The notes: generated by a model not told the origin, from the letters alone. 64,000 nt of DNA from Prorocentrum cordatum (GCA_963575745.1 CAUYUJ010013847.1:122501-186500), one strand, 5' to 3'. Numbered from the stretch's first letter, positions 10,683 to 22,891 are shown. Numbers and translations: made by a program.

Positions 10683-10964
10683 AGACCCGGCTGTCGCGGC
10701 TGAGTGGGCCATGCCAGTGGCCCCTTGAGCCCGGGGTTGAACGGCTCCGAACGGTTCCAAATTTCAGGCCATCCGTGGGGCGATCACGCGTTGAAAAACT
10801 GTGAGTCGACCCAACCTCGGACGCGGGCGTGGGAACTTTCTCTGTGGGCTAGGAAGCTCGCTTGGGCGCCCTGTCCGAGGATCGGGTTCGACGCCGCCCC
10901 GCTGTCAGAGGGGCGCAAAAGGAAAGACAACGAGGACGGGGGAAGATAGGCAACAGTTGAAAGG

Positions 10965-11097
10965 GTGCCGAGGGAGGGGGAGGAAGGCGAGGGGGAGGAG
11001 GAGGAGGAGGAGGAGAAGGGCGAGGCGAGCCAGAGAAGGGGAGGGGGGAGGAGGATGAGGGAGGGAGAGGAGGGGAGGGCGAGGAGCCGGAGGGGGA

Positions 11098-11128
<31 letters not shown>

Positions 11129-11190
11129 GAGGAGGAGGAGGAAGAGGAGGAGGAGGAGGAGGAGGAGGAGGAGGAGGAGGAGGGCATGAT
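10965..11190 (+). repeat. (GAG)n tract
   Basis: Purine trinucleotide tract upstream of the transposase-like gene. By analogy with other introns here it may lie in its 5' intron. An AG-rich boundary series follows at 11190-11230. Confidence 0.7.
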
Positions 11191-11229
11191 GATGAACGTG
11201 GAGCCGACAATGCCAGTGCGAGCCTGCCA

Positions 11230-13769
11230 GTGCTCGCAGCGTTCTGGCTCGACATGTCTTGCGCTTTGAGGAAAGCGCTGTTTTTGCAAGGAGCTCGCAA
11301 GAGAGCTGCCAGCGACGGGCCCGGGCCATGTGCCGCCGCCGAGAAGCCTGTCAAGCGCCTGCGAGTGGATTTCTCGCGCGGCCAAGTGTCGGGCAACCTG
11401 TTCGATAAGGTGACCTCCGGGGGGATCAGCGTTGAGGGCGGCGTGCGGCGCGCTAGAGCCTGCGTGGACGACTACGGCGACACCCAACAACAAGTAAACA
11501 AATGGGCATCCCTCGGTAGCCTGGAGGGCGGGAACACCCACAGGGCTTTCAAACGGTGGGCGAAACGATTTGGATTGAAACTCAGCGTTGCGCACGTGAA
11601 TACCCCAGTCCGAAATCTCAGAGACCATGGAGTGGCGTCGCCCATGCATGCAGTCATTTACCCTCACGAGCTGTTCGCCGCGATCTTTGCCTCTGGAGGC
11701 GGCCCTTTCGGCCGCGCCTTTGTCGGGCCCGGGGGCCTGAGCGGTATCCGCGAGTTCTGGGACAAACAAAACAGGGCTGACTGGGTAGTCAACCACCCGG
11801 GGTTTCGCGACTACGGCGCCCGACCGAGGCGGCGCTTGCCATGGGGGTTCCACGCAGACAAGGGCCAACATGCGAAACGGGATAAAATACTTGTGATGTC
11901 GTGGGGGAGTGTCTTATCGACAGCTGAGACGGCATGGAGCAAGTATCTTTTCAGCATCGTCCCAGACGAGCTCATGGTCCCAGGTGAGACCGACGAGAGG
12001 CTATATTCGGTTTTAGTGTGGTCTGGTTTTTGGTTGGCCAAGGGGATATGGCCGCCCACCGACCACGACGGGAATCCCTGGCCGCCTCGTTCTCACCGAC
12101 GTGCAAATGCTGGCAAACCTTTAGCAGGCCTGCAGGGGATATCAAACAAGGGGTCCAGGGGTCGGAGAGGGCGTTAGCGTTCCCCAGCCAGCAACTTTGC
12201 CGCCTGAGGTGGCTTCCGCATGCTATTCTGCGAGTACCGTGGCGATTGGGAGTGGCAAGCGGACACCTTTGGCTGGAGGCCTTGTCGGCGTCTCAAATAC
12301 TAGGGGCAGGACAAAGGGAGGGGGAGACTTGGGAGTAGGAGGAGTGGGGGAGGCATGGGTGAATGGGGCAATTTACATTGTGCGCCCAAGAGGTGCTACC
12401 GCCACAACTTCTGTTGCCACAGAGACTTTGCTTCCAGGACTAACGAAATCTTTACCTTCGCCGACTGGTCACCGCACGCTCGGTGGCGTCGGACCCAGGT
12501 CACTCACAGCGACTTCGAGCGGAACCCGAGCTCGACGTCAGTATTGACGGCCATGCCTGGCTGGAGGCTTGAACGGACGAGGGCTGACGACATGCACTGC
12601 ACGAAATTGGGGGTCGGGCACCTTGTGATCGGAAATTGTTTAGTCCTGTTCGCGCAGCTTCGGTGCTATCGCTGGCTCGGGCCGGCCGTTGTAAACGAGT
12701 TGCCTCCTACCGCGCCTTTTGCAGAAGTCCTCGACGATTTGAAGTTGAGGTTCGATGAATGGTGCAGGGACCATGGCCTACAATGTTCGGTCAAACGGTT
12801 CACGCCGGGCAGGGTGCACCGAGAGAACTCGACCCAATCGGGGGGGCCGAGCAAGGGTAAGATTTTGTCCGCCCTCCGCCCGGGAACGCGATGATGGTCA
12901 CGACGAGGATGAGGACGACGACGACGAGGAAGGCGAGAATGAGGAATGGGGGAGGAAGATTGTTGATGATGACGACGGCGACGACGATGATGACGATGAT
13001 GAGGAGGAGGAGGAGGAGGAGGAGGAGGAGGAGGAGGAGGAGACACGAGGAGGGGGATGAGCAGGAGGAGGAGGAGGAGGGGAGGGAGGCAGAGGGGAGG
13101 AAAATGGAGGGAGGATGGAGGTAGAGGATGGATGAGAAGGGAAAGCGAGGAGGAGGGAGGAGGAGGGGAGGACGAAGGGAGGAGGAGGAGGAGGAGGAGG
13201 GCCCACTTTGGGGCTGCCTGGGAACATGCGGGCGGGCAATGTTTCTTTCCCTTGGTCGCCCCGCCCCGCCAACCCCTCAGTTTCAATGCAAGGCGGCGCA
13301 ATGCGTTCCGCTAGTTGCGTGGCTGGCCGAGCTGTCGATTCTGTGGCTCGAGGTGTGCCCTCCGGGGAAGAGGCACGAGGCGCGCCTTGTAGCGTCCATG
13401 CTCCATGGACTGGCTCGGTACTTCCATGTGTGCAAAGCTGCAGGCCGCTTCTTCACAGATCCTGAGAAGGACGCCATTTTCGAGAGTGGCCATGAGTTCC
13501 TGTATATGTACTCCGAGCTGCGGCGGGAGTCACTGCAGAGTGGCAGTAACATGTTTCACCTGGTGCCGAAATTCCACCAGTTTCACCACATCATCTTAGA
13601 TGCGTCGGAGGACGGCTACAATCCTCGTTTTTTTCATTGTTTCAGCGACGAAGACCAAGTGGGGAAGCTTCTCAACGTCGCTGCAGCTTCTCATCCTTCC
13701 ACAATTGTGTCGAACACTCTGGACATGTACTTAGTTGGCTTGTCCAAGCGTGTCGCAACTTTCGAGTAG
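11230..13769 (+). CDS. Transposase-like dinoflagellate protein, four exons
   Basis: The model is 11230-12127, 12209-12278, 12393-12855 and 13293-13769, giving 635 aa. Introns 1 and 2 are GC-AG with AG|G flanks (GCAG|GCCTGC...GAG|GTGG; GGAG|GCCTTG...AGAG|GTGC). Joining gives AGKPLAGGFRMLFCEYRGDW and then TFGWRCYRHNFCCHRDF. The third junction is less certain, because GG follows the AAG. Features are a basic N-terminal segment, TDHDGNPWPP, a Cys/His cluster, MPGWRLERTRADDMHCTKLGVGHLVIG, and PKFHQFHHI before a C-terminal FHCFSDEDQVGKL block. This arrangement recalls DDE transposase-derived (TNP2-like) proteins, but I could not place a catalytic triad, so the name is tentative. Upstream exons may exist. 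The frame is otherwise intact to TAG at 13767. Confidence 0.55.
12856..13292 (+). other. Probable intron with GAG/GAC repeats
   Basis: The left border is AGCAAG|GGTAAG and the right border GCAAG|GCGGCG. This pair keeps phase 0 and yields PSK-AAQCVPLVAW. The GTAAG four bases in would be canonical but breaks the frame, so the exact donor is unresolved. Confidence 0.4.
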
Positions 13770-14089
13770 CGTGCAGGGTTGCACGGAGTGTTGACCGGGT
13801 GGGATGCGTCTGTGCGCAAGCAGTGCATGATGAGGATTGTCGAGGAGAGATAAGTGAGGAATGAGGGGCGGGGAGGAGGGGAGAAGAGGACCACGAGAAA
13901 AGGTTGCGAGGACGCATTGCCACAGGGCACGCGTCGGCTCGGCTGCTGCGCCATCGCAGCGTAACTTTTCAGCATCTGTGCCAGAGAGTACAGAAACGAA
14001 CCGCTCGCTATGTGGCCCCCGTTTTCACTCTGCCTGTCCCTAGCTCTCCCCACGTACAATACCATGCCACGGCAAAGCATCGCACAAAG
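13770..14089. other. Gene-free stretch
   Basis: Nothing coding is recognised. The region grades into the CATTGCAGCATCAG repeats of the next array. Confidence 0.4.
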
Positions 14090-15175
14090 GGCGCATTGCA
14101 GCATCGACGTGCACTGCAACATCAGTGAGAGGTGTGTTGCAGCATCAGTGCCCACCCCGGGCCCCCGATTGCATCAGTGCCCATCACGCATCAGTGAAAG
14201 GTGTATTGCAGCATGAGCGGCGGCGTGGCGTGCATTGTATCATCCGATTTTAACTGTTATACTGCTCCCGAGCTGGTGTTAGACGCAGCTTGCGTGGATC
14301 GGCCCGCGTTGCCTCGTCCCCTGCCTTCGAGTCTTGCGGGGGGGGGTCGGCGCATCGTGGGCGAGATCATCCGCTGTTCGCGAGTTCTTCCTTTTTTAAG
14401 GTGTGCTGCGGTTGTGGGAGCTTCTCTGGATCTTACTTGGGCCCGCTCTTCTGGATCTTCGCGGGGCCCTGGCGTGGCGGGCACGGCCTAGCGGCCACTG
14501 CTCCAGAGCCGCGCGGGGGCTCAACTAAAAAGGGTGCATTGCAGCATGAGCGACAGGGCGCCTTGCAGCATCAGTGAGAGGTGTATTTCAGCATCAGTGC
14601 CCACCCCGCTCCACTGCTCCAGAGCCACGCGGGGGCTCAACACAAAAGGGTACATTGCAGCATGACTGACGGGCCGCATTGCAGCATCAGTGAGAGGTGT
14701 ATTTCAGCATCAGTGCCCACCCCACTCCACTGCTCCAGAGCCACGCGGGGGCTCAACAAAAAAAGGGTACATTGCAGCATGACTGACGGGCCGTATTGCA
14801 GCATCAGTGAGAGGTGTATTTCAGCATCAGTGCCCACCCCACTCCACTGCTCCAGAGCCACGCGGGGGCTCAACTTAAAAAGGGTGCATTGCAGCATGAG
14901 CGACAGGGCGCATTGCAGCATCAGTGATAGGTGTCTTTCAGCATCAGTGCCCACTCCGCTCCACTGCTCCAGAGCCACGCGGGGGCTCAACTAAAAAGGG
15001 TGCATGCATGCTGCATCAGTGAGAGGTGTATTTCAGCACCAGTGCCCACCCCACTCCACTGCTCCAGAGCCACGCGGGGGCTAAACTAAAAAGGGTGCAT
15101 TGCAGCATGAGCGATTGGGCGCATTGCAGCATCAGTGAGAGGTGTATTTCAGCATCAGTGCCCGCTCCACTCCGC
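14090..15175 (+). repeat. About 117-bp tandem array with internal subrepeats
   Basis: The anchor CTCCAGAGCCACGCGGGGGC recurs at 14501 (variant), 14617, 14733, 14850, 14967 and 15062, so the spacing is 116, 116, 117, 117 and 95 bp. Each unit holds subrepeats of the type GCATTGCAGCATGAGCG and CATCAGTGAGAGGTGTATTT. Simpler subrepeats extend left to about 14090. The open frames across it are periodic and unlikely to be genes. Confidence 0.85.
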
Positions 15176-15999
15176 GGATAGCCCGGGTGGCCCTGTCCGC
15201 CCAAGGCCCGGCCGCCGCAGGACCAACTGATCGACGTCGAGGTTGAAGGCCTCCTCCCCCGCCACTTCCTCATCCTCCTCCACCTCGTTCCCCGTTCCTC
15301 GTCTTCCCCCTCTTCGGTTTCTCTTCCGACTCCTCCTGCCCCGCCTCCTCCCTCCTTCATCTTCCTCGTATCGCCCGCCCTCCGAGCATCGGAGTGCGGC
15401 GCCCACGTCCGTTAGCGGTGCTGACGGCCACGTGCCCGGCTCGGCGGCCCAGAACTCCCTGGAGGTACAACGTTGAAAAAAAAACACGCACGAAACATGC
15501 AATATATGAAACGACATGTTCGTTTGAACCCGAACGGAAACCTGTTCCTCGAGCTGCCGTTGAACTTCGGGAGTGACGGGTGCGAATATGCGAAAAGAAA
15601 GAGAGATAGAGAAAAAAGAGAGAGAGGGATCTATATATATATATATATATATATAACTCCTGGTCGCACGGGATTCGGCCCCCGAGGAGCAGGCGACGTG
15701 CGCAATCCAGCGGCCTCTGGCAAGGCCGCTGGGAATTCCGCCACCGCGCCACGGTCCCAGGGGCTCGAGTTGGGAGGGGGTCGCGGGGGGCCCTTGAAAG
15801 ATAACAAGCAACAGAAAAATTTACCACAGCCATTCTAAGGCGCCACTGCCGCGCTTAAGCTCGGCGGCGGATCAAGCGGGGTGGGCGCCCCGCGGCCTCC
15901 TCCCCCCGGCTTCGCGGCGGTGACTCAGGGCCCGCGTGGCTCGCGACGCGCGGGTGGCCTCCCTCTTCATTTTCCCCCTTTTTCTTTCCCTCCTCTCCG
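15176..15999. other. Spacer with (TA)n microsatellite
   Basis: A (TA)n run lies at 15632-15655, preceded by GAGA repeats. Around 15490-15600 there is a short coding-like stretch (CSFEPERKPVPRAAVEL in one frame) without support. No gene is called. Confidence 0.4.
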
Positions 16000-16110
16000 C
16001 CATCCTCCTCCGCCATCCTCCTCCTCCTCCTCCTCCTCCTCCTCCTCCTTCCCCCCCTCCCTCTCCTCCTCCTCCTCCTCCTCCTCCTCCTCCTCCTCCT
16101 CCTCCTTCTC
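16000..16110 (+). repeat. (CTC)n tract
   Basis: Pyrimidine trinucleotide tract ending near CTCCTTACTGCGG; a second tract lies at 16267-16315. Each could be intronic, but no flanking exon is recognised. Confidence 0.6.
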
Positions 16111-16771
16111 CTTACTGCGGCTCAAACCAGTGGCATTATCCTAGAGATCGATGACCGTGCGCTCTGCAGGCCATGCGCTCGGTATGCGGCGGCCCTAGGG
16201 CTGCGCAGTGTGCGATTGCGTGTGGCATGCGACACGCAGTCTGCTGAGTGTGAAGCTTGTTGCCTGCCTCCTCCTCCTCCTCCTCCTTCTCCTCCTTCCC
16301 CCTCCCTCCGCCCTCCTCTCGCCGCGGTTCAAGCCTATAACGACCGTGCAGAAATGCAGTGGCCCACAGCGCGTCAGCGCGGCCCCCCCTTCCAATGGGG
16401 GGGTGCGGGCGTGGCAACGTTACCGCGCCCGCAGACTGAATGCGCGCTCCCACTTTGAGACGTCGTCCGACATATTTGCACGCAGGCCTGGGCGCGATGG
16501 CCCACGCGCGCGCTGCTGCGGGGTGGGGGGCGCCGGCGACCGCGCGGACATGCGATGGGGTTCGCGTATATCGCTAAAGGATGTTCGCGCTGCGTGTTTT
16601 TATGCGGCCTTATCGGGCGCTTTTCTGATTTCTCCGCCCTTTTTGAGCGAGCCGCTTCGCGAAAAAAACGACAATGCGGGCTGCTACCCGGAAGAAAGTG
16701 TTAACGTTCTACGAAGGTCTAGCCCTTGACACTTGGTGGACGTTTCGGATCCTCTGGGTGATGCGCCAGAC

Positions 16772-17495
16772 TAATGTACCAGACTAGCGGTACCGGACTA
16801 ACGGTACCAGACCAGCTGTACCAGATTTATGTACCAGACTAGTTGTACCAGACTAATGTACCAGACTAACGTACCAGACCAGCGGCGCCAGACTAATGTA
16901 CCAGACTAGCGGTACCAGACCAATGTACCGAACTAGCGGTACCAGACTAGCGGCGCCAGGCAAGCGGTACCAGACTAGCGGTGCCCGACTAATGTGCCAA
17001 TGTACCAGACCAATGTACCAGACGAGTGTACCAGACCAATGTACCAGACCAATGTACCAGACTAGTGTACCGGACTAACGGTGCCTGACTAACGGTGTCA
17101 GACTAGCGGTGCCAGACTACTGTACCAGATTCATGTACCAGACTAACGCTGCCAGACTAGCGGCGCTAGACTAGCGGTGCCAGATTAGCGCTGCCAGATT
17201 AGCAGTACCAGACTAATACACAAGACTAGTGTACCAGACCAACGCACAAAACTAACGTACCAGACTAACGCACAGACTGGCAGCGCGTCTGGTACGTTAG
17301 TCCGGTTCCGCCAGGCTGGTACCGCCAGTCTGTTGCTGCTAGTCTGGTACCGCTAGTTTGGTGCCGCTAGCCTGGTGCCGGTAGTCTGGTACATCAGTCT
17401 GGTACATGTGTCTGGTACCTTAGTCTGGTACATGTGTCTGGTACATCTGTCCGGTACATTCGTCTGGTACATTAGTCTGATACCGCGCCTACGGT
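16772..17495. repeat. 13/14-bp tandem array that inverts at about 17280
   Basis: From 16772 to about 17280 the plus strand carries about 35 units of the type TACCAGACTAGCGG or TACCAGACTAATG. From about 17285 to 17495 the same unit runs in the opposite orientation (GTCTGGTACATTAG type). The centre has the exact inverted pair AACGTACCAGAC / GTCTGGTACGTT around a loop of about 22 nt. The whole is a potential cruciform with an arm of about 200 bp plus an unpaired left extension. Confidence 0.85.
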
Positions 17496-17553
17496 TCAGA
17501 ACCACCCTCCACCATCATCATGCTGCCTAGCGACCTGCAGCCTGGCCAGCTGC

Positions 17554-18132
17554 TTGGCCTCGCACCCCCCACGTCGATCGGGGGCGACAAACAACTGGTC
17601 GCCGTTGGTGCACCGGGGGGAGTTGCTGGGCCGCGGCGAGATCAGCGAGGCCAATCCGTCGATCCTCCTGGAATCGAGCTGGGCCCAGCGGTTGGGGCCG
17701 CAGCTCCAGGCGCTGAAGCGCTGGGCCAGCGAGGGCCCGCTCTGGGAGTTCGAATGCGCGGAGCCCCCGAGCGTCTTCTGGCAGCGCGCCTCCGAGGCGC
17801 CCAAGATGGCGCCGTGCCAGCCGAGGCGCTCGGGGCCATCGATAGACGCGGCGCGAGGGCTCCGCACTCTGATGGACATCGAGAAGCGCGGCCAGAGGAA
17901 GTGCGACGAGAGCACGGCGTGGCATGAGCGCCACGCACGTCTCGCCGGCGGCAACAGGGCCCACCCCGGAGATGCGCTGCCGAGCGCGAGCGACAAGCAG
18001 AGGAGATCATCCCCACGGACAGGCCGTGCAGATGCCGCTCGCGGGCAGCCGGAAGCGACAGACATATACTTCGCCGACACTTTGGCGGGCAAAGCGGGGG
18101 TGGCCGGAGCCGTCCGCAGGCGCGGTTTTTAG
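17554..18132 (+). CDS. Hypothetical protein fragment
   Basis: This is an open frame of 192 codons beginning just after the inverted array. Residues about 25-125 look protein-like (SILLESSWAQRLGPQLQALK, then MAPCQPRRSGPSIDAARGLR and TLMDIEKRGQRKCDESTAWH), with good helical periodicity. The ends are low-complexity. An ATG in another frame at 17520 (MLPSDLQPGQLLGLAPP) may be the true start joined by a frameshift or small intron. Long overlapping minus-strand frames are GC-driven shadows. No domain is recognised. Confidence 0.3.
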   Translation: MASHPPRRSGATNNWSPLVHRGELLGRGEISEANPSILLESSWAQRLGPQLQALKRWASEGPLWEFECAEPPSVFWQRASEAPKMAPCQPRRSGPSIDAARGLRTLMDIEKRGQRKCDESTAWHERHARLAGGNRAHPGDALPSASDKQRRSSPRTGRADAARGQPEATDIYFADTLAGKAGVAGAVRRRGF

Positions 18133-18779
18133 GCTCGCTGCTGGGAGAAGGGCCACGGCCAGCATGGCGACCTCACCAGACCTCGAGTGATTCGTCGGCT
18201 TTTCGGAGATATCAGGTCACCTCGTTGCCGAGGCGCCTCGCTAGCCCCGCCTTGCTCATCCTTCTCCATCGCCAAGATTCGTTCTACACTGATTCGCAGA
18301 ATTTGTCGACCTGGGTGGTTCTCCAGACGTGAGATGAGCGGAGAAGATTGGCACAAGCCTCGGGATGGGAATAGATGTTTATGCGTTGGTCTGAAGATCA
18401 CCGCGGCTTGTAACACAGCCCGAGCGCTGCGCGCTGAATCCCAACTGCTTAACGAGGTTCGGAGAGCCTAAAATACACATAAAGCGTTCAACTATTTTTT
18501 CGTGCCGCTCAAAGACTGAGCGCCCTGCGCCCAGATTGTTCGATCATGTCTCGAGCCCCGCGCTTGTTTGGCAGAAAGAATGTTGTTGTTGTTTTTTGCG
18601 CGCCCGCTCGAGGACGACGCGCCCTGCGTGTCGAATATCTGAGGATGTCTCGAATGAAACGCTTGTTCTGCAGCGCTTGAAAGGCCTGGACGTTCCAGGG
18701 TACCCAGGTAGTTTTGGGCGTGCGACCGGACCGTTATTTTCGAGGGATCGTGGCCTTGGGAGCGTGACAACACGTGAGT
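18133..18779. other. Gene-free spacer
   Basis: Unique-looking sequence without recognised features, leading into the first 42-bp repeat units. Confidence 0.4.
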
Positions 18780-20435
18780 TTCTAACGGAGGGGTAAACAT
18801 GGACACAGTTCAGTTCCTACTGCCCCAGAGCCGGACACACGTGAAAACAGTTGGGTTCCGAACGCCTCAAAATCGGAGGGGGAAAAGTTAAAACACGTTG
18901 GTTCCTAACGCCCCACAAGCGTGAAAACACATGGGTTCCTAAAGCCCCAAAGCGGGACAAACTTGAAAACACAGCGGTCTTGACGCCCCAGAGTAGGACA
19001 AGCGTCAAAACACGTGGGTTCTCGACGCCCGAGCACGAAGAACACGTGGGTTCCTGACGCCCCAGAGCGAAACAAGCGTGCAAAACATTTAGGTTCCTAA
19101 CGCCCCAGAGCGGGACAAGCGTGACAACGCGTGGGCCCTTAACGCCCCAGAGCGGGACAAGTGTGAAAATGCGCGGGGCCCTAATGCACCGGGGCGGGAC
19201 TAGCGTGAACACACGTGGGTTCCTAACGCCCCAGAGCGTGACAACCGCGAAAAGATTGTTCCTGTGCGCCCTAGGAGGCGAGGCGTCCCAGAAGCCCCAG
19301 GAGGCCCCCATCAGAAAGATTCCAAAAACTAAACATGTGGTGTCGATTCATTGACTTGTGCCCCCTTCCGCTTTGGGGGGCCCAGGCGACCGCGTGTAAA
19401 TATCCTCCACGCGTGGCTTGGACACGCGTGAACACATGGGTTCCTAACGCCCCAAGCAGCGAAAGCCCGTGGGATCCGAACGCCCCAGAGCAGGACAAGA
19501 GTGACAACACGGGGTTCCAGAGCGGAACAAGCCTGAAACCACATGGGTTCCTAACGCCCTAGAGCGGGACAGGCGCGAAAACACGTGGATCCCCCACGCG
19601 CCAAAGCGGACAAGCGTGAGAACACATGAATTCCCAATGCCCCACGGCGGGGCAAGCGTGAACACATTTGGGTTCCTAGCGCCCCAGAGCGGAACAAGCG
19701 TGACAACACGTGGGTTCCCAACACACCAAAGCGGGACAAGCGTGAAAGCATCTAGGTTCCTAACGCCCCGGCGCTGAGCAAACATGGGAACGCATGGGTT
19801 TTTAACGCGCCACAGCGGTACAAGCGGGAGAACACTGGTGTTCCTAACGCCCCAAAGCGGGCGGGACAAGCGTGAAAAACCACTAGGTTCCTAACGCCAC
19901 AGAGCAGGACAAGCGTGAAAACACGTGGATCCCCACGCGCCAAAGCGGGACCAGCGTGAGAACACATGGTTCCAAATATTCTGCGGCTTCCGAACGCCCC
20001 AGAGTTGGACAAGCGTGACAACACGTGGGTCCCAAAACACCAAAGCGGGACAAGCGTGAAAACAGCTAGGTTCCTAACGCCCCGGCGCTGAGCACGCATA
20101 AGAACGCATGGGTTCCTAACGCACCACAGCGGTACAAGCGTGAAAACACATGGATTCTGAACGACCCAAGGCGGGCGGGACAAGCGTGAAAAACCATTGG
20201 GTTCCTAACGCGCCCGAGCAGGACAAGCGTGAAACCTTTGGGTTCCTTACGCCACAGAGCAGGACAAGCCTGAAACCACGTTGGTTATTAACGCCCCAGA
20301 GCGAAACGACCGTGAATCCACATGGGTTCGGTTCCTAACGCCTGGGAGCGGGACGAGCGTGAAAACGCATGTTCCTAATTCCCCAGAGCAGGACTAGCGC
20401 GAAAACACATGGGTCCTAACGCCCCAGAGCGGGAC
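18780..20435 (+). repeat. 42-bp minisatellite, 1.65 kb
   Basis: About 40 degenerate units of GGGTTCCTAACGCCCCAGAG + CGGGACAAGCGTGAAAACAC run in one orientation. A non-repeat break lies near 19260-19420. Minus-strand open frames rich in GALGTHVFSRL are translations of the unit. Confidence 0.85.
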
Positions 20436-20578
20436 GGCGTATGCTTCCCCCCTCGGCGCGTCTTTTGCCACACCCCCACGGCACATCCCCTGTCGCACTT
20501 ACATGTGCCCTTGGCAAGTTCCCTGGCGCGCGTCCATGCGCCTTGCGCCCCGTGTCGTCTCGGGCCGCTTTAATGGTG

Positions 20579-20900
20579 AGCCAGATCTTGAGCTCGAGAT
20601 GATTGAGCGTTCCACACGATCGATTGCAACCAGCTCTGGGCCAGCTATGCGCTCATGCAGCTTGAGCTCAAGATCCAGATCAGTTCGGTCATTATTCGGA
20701 GGCCACGGGCGAGGTGGTCCACAACATCCCATTCCAGCCACGGCACAGCACAGCATAATCATTTGGCACGGTACATAGCGATCGATAGACTCAGCATTGC
20801 AATTGTTGTTTCTCGCCATCTCAGGCGTCGTGAAAAAGTAGCCATGCTTCGCGTTTCTAAATTCCTTTCCCAGTTTGTGGGTCGATCATGTTTGGCTTTT
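20579..20900 (+). repeat. GATCTTGAGCTCGAG inverted-repeat family, copy 1
   Basis: It starts CAGATCTTGAGCTCGAG and has the opposing arm CTTGAGCTCAAGATC near 20660-20675. A CAGCACAGCATAATC / TCAGCATTGCAAT segment follows, and it ends TTTGTGGGTCGATCATGT. Copies at 48.27 and 48.59 kb share this order. It is non-coding and MITE-like or SINE-like in size (about 320 bp). Confidence 0.65.
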
Positions 20901-21740
20901 CTGGGGAAATTGAAAGGACAAGTTGAGCGTACCCAGCATCCTTATTATGTTCGGTTTCAGAGGCCGGGTCGTTGCTGGCGTCGGGGTGGGGGCTTAAAAG
21001 CCAAGATTATGAGATTGATTTTAGTGTGGGGGAGCGTTCTGGCCGTTTTCATATGTTTTGTCCATTTCGTCGTTGTTTTGGTTTCCGGGAGCCTAACCGC
21101 AGGAGGCAACTGAAAACACCCTCATTTTTTCAAAATATAACACATCCGGCGCCTTGAAAGTGATACCCTGGCACCGGGCGTTTGTCGTCTTCTTCCTCGT
21201 CCTTCTCTTCCTTCTCCTCCTCCTCCTCCTCCTCCTCCTCCTCCTTCTCCTCCTCCTCCTATAGAGCCCTGATAGAAACCCAGGTGGATCCCATCAAGAT
21301 CCCAATCTGGTTTGAGTGGGATGCCAATAAGTTCCTGGTCGGACTCCTCAGGGAATCGATCGAATAGAACCTCAATAGGATTCCCACAAGATCCCAAGTA
21401 GGACCCAATAGGATCCCAACAAGATTCGAGTTGAATTCGAATAAGATGCCAATAGGACTCCATTCATCAGGATTCTCAGGGTATCCCAATCTGAGCACAA
21501 GTGGCTTCTCCGAGTGAGATCCCAACAAGATCCCAATATGATCCCCATAGACCTTGGTAGGGATCCGAGTGGGATCCTTACCAGGGTCCGAGTAGGAACC
21601 CAATGTGATCACATTATGATTTCAATAAGATCCCAATAGGAATCCACTAGGACCCAATCCCCATATGACGCCAATTAGATTCCAACATAATGCAATTAAG
21701 AGCCAAATGGATTCTCAATTGGAGCACAAAGGGATCAAAT
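20901..21740. repeat. Spacer with degenerate GATCCCAATAG repeat
   Basis: From about 21270 to 21740 short units close to GATCCCAATAGGA recur with much divergence. A CTC tract precedes them at 21190-21262. No gene is supported. Confidence 0.55.
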
Positions 21741-22114
21741 CGAAATCTGCTGTGAAGGCATTACGGTCGGCGCCGCCGACCCTGAAGGCGGGACCCCGGG
21801 ACCGCCGGGCCCCCTCCGGGACCTTGAGGCTGGGGCCGGGGCTGCGGCTGGGGCTGGGCCAGGACTGGGACCGGACCCGGCCCCCATCCACAGAGGGCAC
21901 CGTTCCTTGTCCCCTCGTCCGCAGATGAAGCCACCCCCCAGACCCCCTGGACCCCTGGGGAGCGGCAATCTGACCCGAGACCCCCACCACTACCCCCTCC
22001 CCTCAGGGAAGGGAAACAGGGAAGGGAATCGACCTGATTACGACGTTTCTTTTCTCTGTTCGCTCCTCAATTGTCTTGGGACTGGCGACGGAGACGACGA
22101 AGACGACGACAGCG

Positions 22115-22610
<496 letters not shown>

Positions 22611-22850
22611 TGCTCTGGCCGCCGAGGCCGCCGCCAATACCCACCGGCGCGGCTTGGGCGCGGCGGGGCCGCGGACAGTGTGCCGGGGGCCCTCAGGGAG
22701 CCGAGAAAGAAGCTTGGGGTGGCGGAGCCGAGGTTGGAAGGAGGACCCTTCCATTTTTCCATGTTTTGCTTGTGCTTTACAACTCGTTCTTGGCGCGCGT
22801 TTGTTTTGGACGGAAACCACATTTGGGTTGTGGGGGTCGTGGGTCAATGC

Positions 22851-22891
22851 TTGATGCTTCGCGTATCCCCACCAGCCCATCCAGAAACGAT
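22851..22891 (+). repeat. 41-bp dispersed repeat
   Basis: The stretch around ATCCCCACCAGCCCATCCAG recurs at 61117-61157 with two mismatches in 41 bp. It is probably the conserved end of a larger dispersed repeat. Confidence 0.6.

Noticed and set aside
10880-10900. GGTTCGACGCC resembling a tRNA B box (also GGTTCGATGCC on the minus strand near 40490)
   Set aside because: No A box at proper distance and no cloverleaf could be drawn by eye.
14581-14994. ORF of CSMTDGPHCSISERC-type repeats
   Set aside because: It follows the 117-bp tandem unit (a multiple of three) and loses frame where the unit length changes.
18817-20183. Minus-strand repeat proteins rich in GALGTHVFSRL
   Set aside because: The 42-bp unit is a multiple of three, so any frame repeats without stops; the unit is too degenerate and has no conserved coding bias.
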